Assembly (NCBI GenBank): GCA_002309175.1
Contig: DBWX01000007.1
Location: 20,137 to 39,058, forward strand
Reading direction: 5' to 3'
DNA length: 18,922 nt
DNA from: Ruminococcaceae bacterium UBA1227
Lineage (GTDB): Bacteria > Bacillota > Clostridia > Oscillospirales > Acutalibacteraceae
A program made the translations under genes and the position numbers. Every line of letters begins with the position of its first letter. Position 1 is the first letter of the stretch. Below, one piece after another: positions 15,856-18,922 of the stretch. Under the pieces are notes generated by a model. The model was not told where the DNA came from, ran no database searches, and was given only the letters and a program-made list of their open reading frames with translations.

Positions 15856-17514
15856 ATGACTTTTCAGAATGTAGCGACCCTCATAGGCGGCATCGCGATG
15901 TTCATCTTCGGTATGAACTCGATGACCGACGCCTTAAAGCAGATGGCGGGCGAATATCTTAAAAAGATACTTGCGAAACTCACCGAGAAGCGCTTTGTTG
16001 CAGTACTTGTCGGCGCAGGCCTCACCGCGCTCATCCAGAGCTCGAATGCCATATGTTCAATGGCAGTCGGCTTTGTAAACGCGGGACTGATGCAGCTTGA
16101 GCGCACGGTAGGTATTATCATAGGCGCAAAGATAGGTACCACAATCACCGGTCAGCTCATTGCGTTCCACATCTCGGACTATGCGACCATACTCATCTTT
16201 GCCGGTGTCTTTATAACAATGTTTATAAAGAATCAGAGAATAAAGTACTTCGGCACTGTTGTGGCGAGCCTCGGTATTTTGTTCCTGGGTCTCGGCATGA
16301 TGTCCGGTGCCATGACACCTCTCCGTGAAATGGAATCGTTCCAGAGGATAATGGCAAACCTTGAGAACCCGCTTCTCGGCGTTCTCTTCGGTATTCTCTT
16401 CACTGCCGTAATGCAGAGTGTATCCGCATCAGTCGGTATCTTGCAGATGATGCTCCTTGCCGGAGCAATCGCCTTCACACCGGCACTTTACATCATGCTC
16501 GGTATGAACATAGGCGCTTCAATAGCCCCGATTCTCGCCTCAATAGGCGGACGTAAGGACGCGAAGCGCGTAGCGGCGATAGTCGTTGAGATTGAGACGA
16601 TCGGCGCCATAGTATTCATGGCAATAATCCTTCTGGCTCCCCAGACTGTAGGACTCATCCAGTCCACATCGTCTGACCCGAGCCGTCAGATGGCGAACGC
16701 CAACACACTCTTCAGTATTCTCATGTGCTTCGTCACATTCCCGATAGCAAACCAGATTGCATGGCTCTCACGTAAGATAATCCGCGGCGAGGACAAGGAG
16801 CACGAGGACGGCAAGCTCGAGTTCATCACCGAGGCCGGTCTCTCTTCAGCAGTGACATGCATCCCTCAGATAGACGCGGAAATCCGCCGCATGCAGGATC
16901 TCACAAAACAGAACCTCAAGGTTGCAACGGATACCTTCTTTGCGGATGAGACCTATGACAAATCAAAGTTCATGAAGGTCGAAAAGACAATAGACTTCCT
17001 GAACAAGGCCATCACGGATGCGCTTATCCGCTGTTCGTCACTCAATCTCTCTGAGCAGGACGCAGCTCACATAGGTCATCTCTTCCACGTCACGACCGAC
17101 CTTGAGCGTATAGGCGACCATGCCGAGAATATGATCGATTACGCAAACCGCATGAAAGAGGAGAATAAACCTTTCTCCAATGACGCCATGATTGAGCTTA
17201 AAGAGCTCGTAACCGATGTCATAAATATTCTCAACGATGCATGCATCCACCTCTTCGAGCCCTCACAGGAGGCATATAACAAGATCTACCTTGAGGAGCA
17301 GGCGGTAGACGACCTTGTAGATGTCATGAAGGACAATCACGTCAAACGTCTGCACGACGGCGAATGCCATTCCTCACAGGGTCTCATCTTCGTAGAGACA
17401 CTGACCGACCTCGAACGTGTAGCCGATCACGCCCTGAACATTGCACAGGCTGCGAACGTACGCTACTACTACGATGGTCCGGACGCACCCCCGATAAATC
17501 CCGCAACTATTTGA
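15856..17514 (+). CDS. Na/Pi cotransporter family protein with C-terminal PhoU-like domain
   Basis: The 552-residue membrane protein consists of an N-terminal transporter core (about 1-320) and a cytosolic helical PhoU-like tail (about 345-540). The core shows the paired-repeat signature of the NptA/PNaS family: ALIQSSNAICSMAVGF (59-74) with GTTITG (94-99), then the second repeat AVMQSVSASVGILQMM (184-199) with GMNIGASIAPILASIG (216-231). The tail has repeated HIGHLFHVTTDLERIGDHAE and TLTDLERVADHALNIA, typical PhoU metal-binding E/DxxxD-type helices. Family members import phosphate with sodium, and PhoU-like tails are thought to regulate this. AGGAG precedes the ATG. The short spacing from pfkA suggests co-transcription, matching phosphate or membrane-energy status to glycolysis, though this is inference. 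Substrate could be another anion. Confidence 0.88.
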   Translation: MTFQNVATLIGGIAMFIFGMNSMTDALKQMAGEYLKKILAKLTEKRFVAVLVGAGLTALIQSSNAICSMAVGFVNAGLMQLERTVGIIIGAKIGTTITGQLIAFHISDYATILIFAGVFITMFIKNQRIKYFGTVVASLGILFLGLGMMSGAMTPLREMESFQRIMANLENPLLGVLFGILFTAVMQSVSASVGILQMMLLAGAIAFTPALYIMLGMNIGASIAPILASIGGRKDAKRVAAIVVEIETIGAIVFMAIILLAPQTVGLIQSTSSDPSRQMANANTLFSILMCFVTFPIANQIAWLSRKIIRGEDKEHEDGKLEFITEAGLSSAVTCIPQIDAEIRRMQDLTKQNLKVATDTFFADETYDKSKFMKVEKTIDFLNKAITDALIRCSSLNLSEQDAAHIGHLFHVTTDLERIGDHAENMIDYANRMKEENKPFSNDAMIELKELVTDVINILNDACIHLFEPSQEAYNKIYLEEQAVDDLVDVMKDNHVKRLHDGECHSSQGLIFVETLTDLERVADHALNIAQAANVRYYYDGPDAPPINPATI

Positions 17515-17572
17515 TTGTTTGTACACCTTGCACAATTGTCTAAAAAATAACAAATATTTTTTGTAAAATTTG

Positions 17573-17601
17573 TTGACTTATACCGGAAACGGTGTTATAT
17601 T
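17573..17601 (+). promoter_or_regulatory. Strong promoter of the non-coding RNA
   Basis: TTGACT (17573-17578, 5/6) and TATATT (17596-17601, 5/6) are spaced 17 bases apart. The spacer contains the inverted repeat ACCG-GAAA-CGGT (17582-17593), and AACAAAT/ATTTGTT (17549-17555 and 17568-17574) is an inverted repeat abutting the -35. These may be operators. In the stretch before it (17515-17548) I see nothing definite, and no strong terminator follows the Na/Pi gene. Confidence 0.75.
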
Positions 17602-17607
17602 GAAGAC

Positions 17608-17856
17608 AAGAAAAGGTTCCGAATTCATAAAGAAGGGATTGATTCCAATGTACAATCGAGGTTTTAGCAAGTAGACTAAAAACGGAGTTGGTACGTATGA
17701 TTCAACTTGAGGACAATCCACCGGATGTTTAACCTGAAATAATTTGAAAGGGTGAGTCCAAAGAACAGTTAAGTCTTTTTTCGGAATTAAACTGTGAGGT
17801 AAACTCCAATGAAATAGTCAGACAGGCGGCAACGTAAGTTGCCGCCTTTAATTTTT
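17608..17856 (+). ncRNA. Probable structured non-coding RNA, about 250 nt, family not identified
   Basis: No protein gene lies in 17515-17911, yet this stretch has a strong promoter at one end and a strong terminator at the other. Helices visible within it are GGATTG (17636-17641) with CAATCC (17714-17719), enclosing TTTTAG/CTAAAA (17662-17667, 17676-17681) and AGTTG/CAACT (17686-17690, 17703-17707). A further hairpin is ACAGTT/AACTGT (17765-17770, 17790-17795). Its loop holds TTCGGAA (17780-17786), perfectly complementary to TTCCGAA at the 5' end (17617-17623), a possible pseudoknot. It lacks the hallmark sequences I know for RNase P RNA, tmRNA, SRP RNA and T-box. Its size fits families such as raiA RNA or 6S RNA, but I cannot confirm either. 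The start is estimated from the -10. Confidence 0.6.
17824..17856 (+). terminator. Rho-independent terminator of the non-coding RNA
   Basis: AGGCGGCAAC (17824-17833) pairs perfectly with GTTGCCGCCT (17838-17847) over a GTAA loop, followed by TTAATTTTT. A 10-bp perfect stem with a tetraloop and T-rich tail is a textbook terminator. No start codon or ribosome binding site lies directly after it. Confidence 0.92.
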
Positions 17857-17874
17857 ATATTGATAAACTTTCTC

Positions 17875-17903
17875 TTGAATTAGGACACGTATTGCACTAA
17901 AAT
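17875..17903 (+). promoter_or_regulatory. Putative promoter of the EamA transporter, close to the start codon
   Basis: TTGAAT (17875-17880, 4/6) and TAAAAT (17898-17903, 5/6) are spaced 17 bases apart. The expected transcription start is 17909-17911, at or just before the ATG at 17912. No ribosome binding site lies between them, so the mRNA may be leaderless. Confidence 0.55.
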
Positions 17904-17911
17904 CTTATATT

Positions 17912-18835
17912 ATGAATTCGAATACAAGTTTTGTAAGACAGACAATACTGCCGCTTATCGCGGCTTTTATCTGGGGCTCCGCTTTCGCGGCCCAGTATCT
18001 CGGCGCAGACAGAATGCCGCCGTTTGCTTTCAATACTTTCCGCAATCTCTTTGCGGTTCCTTTTCTCGTCATCCTGGTCTTTGTCTTTGACTTTATCAGG
18101 AAGAAGAATCCGAACTTCGAGCCGGATTACAAACACTCCGACAGGGAGATGGTAAAGGGCGGTATACTCTGCGGCATTACGCTCGCAGTCGCCATGAATT
18201 TCCAGCAGATGGGCATAGGCTCGGGAGCAGGTAAGGCAGGCTTCCTGACGGCTCTTTACATCGTCATCATTCCGATTATCGGAATGGTAATAGGCAAGCG
18301 CCAGCCGGCCAGAATCTGGCTCTGCATATTCATAGCCGTAATCGGCCTTTATCTTCTGTGTATAAAGGACGGCTTTACCATAGAAAAGACGGACATCTAT
18401 CTCATTCTTTGTGCGGTGACTTATGCCGTACAGATGACATTTGTTGACAAGTATTCCCTCCGGGTGGATGCCGTGCGGCTGTCCTGTTTTGAGTTCGCGG
18501 TTGCGACGGTTGTCTGTGCGGGATTCATGCTCGCTTTCAGACAGATCCCCGAACCCGGTATGGTAAGGGACACTATGGGTCCTCTGCTGTACACAGCAAT
18601 ATTGTCGAGCGGTGTGGCTTATACACTGCAGATTTTCTCTCAAAAAGGTACAAACATTTCGATTGTCTCACTCATACTATGTATGGAGTCCGTATTCGCA
18701 GCACTGACGGGAGCTCTGTTCCTGCATGAGGCGATGACGGTAAGAGAGTATATCGGAAGTTTTATAATGCTGGCGGCGATAGTGATATCACAGCTGCCTT
18801 CAAATAACAAGAAAGAAGAGGTGAAAGAGCAATGA
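17912..18835 (+). CDS. DMT superfamily (EamA) transporter
   Basis: The 307-residue integral membrane protein has about ten hydrophobic helices in two EamA repeats. The N-terminus ILPLIAAFIWGSAFAAQYLG followed by PFAFNTFRNLF is the typical EamA start. AGFLTALYIVIIPIIGMVIG and VSLILCMESVFAALTGALFL are the characteristic helices 4 and 9. EamA proteins usually export or exchange small metabolites such as amino acids or nucleotide-related compounds; the substrate cannot be read from sequence. No ribosome binding site precedes the ATG, and a promoter ends eight bases before it, so translation may be leaderless. The ATG is retained because a later start would remove helix 1. Its final four bases overlap the next gene (ATGA), tying it to vitamin B6 metabolism by context only. 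Confidence 0.87.
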   Translation: MNSNTSFVRQTILPLIAAFIWGSAFAAQYLGADRMPPFAFNTFRNLFAVPFLVILVFVFDFIRKKNPNFEPDYKHSDREMVKGGILCGITLAVAMNFQQMGIGSGAGKAGFLTALYIVIIPIIGMVIGKRQPARIWLCIFIAVIGLYLLCIKDGFTIEKTDIYLILCAVTYAVQMTFVDKYSLRVDAVRLSCFEFAVATVVCAGFMLAFRQIPEPGMVRDTMGPLLYTAILSSGVAYTLQIFSQKGTNISIVSLILCMESVFAALTGALFLHEAMTVREYIGSFIMLAAIVISQLPSNNKKEEVKEQ

Positions 18836-18922
18836 AGCGCATTGTCTCAATCCAGGATATCTCCTGTGTAGGAAAGTGCTCGCTCACCGTAGCACTGCCC
18901 ATCATTTCGGCGGCGGGAGTGG
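18832..18922 (+). CDS. pdxK: Pyridoxal/pyridoxamine kinase-like protein, N-terminal fragment (partial)
   Basis: Only the first 30 codons are in the window. The start, MKRIVSIQDISCVGKCSLTV followed by ALPIISAAGV, matches the opening of the PdxK/PdxY branch of the ribokinase superfamily, where the second and third strands read IHD-S-x-G-CSLTVALPI. These enzymes phosphorylate vitamin B6 vitamers to make pyridoxal 5'-phosphate or its precursors. The ATG overlaps the transporter stop as ATGA, indicating translational coupling. A weak AAGAGG site lies upstream in the transporter sequence. Assignment between PdxK and PdxY types needs the rest of the gene. Confidence 0.82.
   Translation, partial: MKRIVSIQDISCVGKCSLTVALPIISAAGV

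Noticed and set aside
17608..17856. tmRNA, RNase P RNA or T-box leader
   Set aside because: I see no alanyl-acceptor CCA end, no RNase P conserved cores, and no T-box sequence GGTGGNACCGCG; the transcript ends in a terminator before the gene.
17897..18643. Minus-strand open frame of 248 residues opposite the EamA transporter
   Set aside because: The translation is rich in Arg/His/Asp/Glu without any domain, the mirror of a hydrophobic transporter sequence.
1..18922. tRNA genes, CRISPR arrays, insertion sequences, att sites, replication origin
   Set aside because: No tRNA cloverleaf, direct-repeat array, transposase, or paired target-site repeats were seen by reading both strands.

Overview
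This window (about 53% GC by eye, almost fully coding, every gene on the + strand) is a chromosomal segment from a low-to-mid GC Gram-positive, most likely a member of the Clostridia close to Lachnospiraceae. The evidence is HPr kinase/phosphorylase, WhiA, a Gram-positive-style DnaE followed by PfkA, strong purine-rich ribosome binding sites and TTGACA/TATAAT promoters. Family placement is inference; no rRNA is present.

Layout. (1) 1-2452: the 3' end of mtnA, then deoD, deoB and cdd, tightly packed with 1-7 base junctions; a nucleoside/methylthioadenosine salvage operon. (2) 2443-3526: hprK with its own promoter (inside the end of cdd) and a terminator. (3) 3574-8498: a self-contained five-gene cassette with its own promoter and terminators. 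It holds an SCP2-like putative lipid-binding protein, a class III aminotransferase, the two halves of a split transketolase, and a second SCP2-like protein homologous to the first. (4) 8510-14772: glk (ROK), murB, whiA and dnaE, ending in a long terminator. (5) 14798-17514: pfkA from a strong extended -10 promoter, then a Na/Pi-cotransporter-family membrane protein with a PhoU-like tail. (6) 17515-17911: about 400 bases without a protein gene, holding a strong promoter, a probable structured non-coding RNA of about 250 nt and a near-perfect terminator. (7) 17912-18922: a DMT/EamA transporter, apparently on a leaderless transcript, translationally coupled to the start of a pyridoxal-kinase-like gene.

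The part most worth attention is the cassette 3653-8458. Transketolase adds a two-carbon ketol unit to an aldehyde to give a 1,3-dihydroxy-2-ketone; a class III aminotransferase could turn that ketone into a 2-amino-1,3-diol. The flanking genes encode two tandem-SCP2-like proteins, a fold known for binding acyl chains and other lipids. The transketolase C-terminal half has Ala where E. coli transketolase has Asp469, the residue that recognises the 2-hydroxyl of sugar aldehydes. Together these suggest, as inference only, a pathway making a sphingoid-like or other lipophilic amino-diol from a non-hydroxylated aldehyde. The cassette sits inside the usually conserved hprK-murB-whiA-dnaE-pfkA block, and rapZ and its yvcK-type neighbour, often found between murB and whiA in Clostridia, are absent here.
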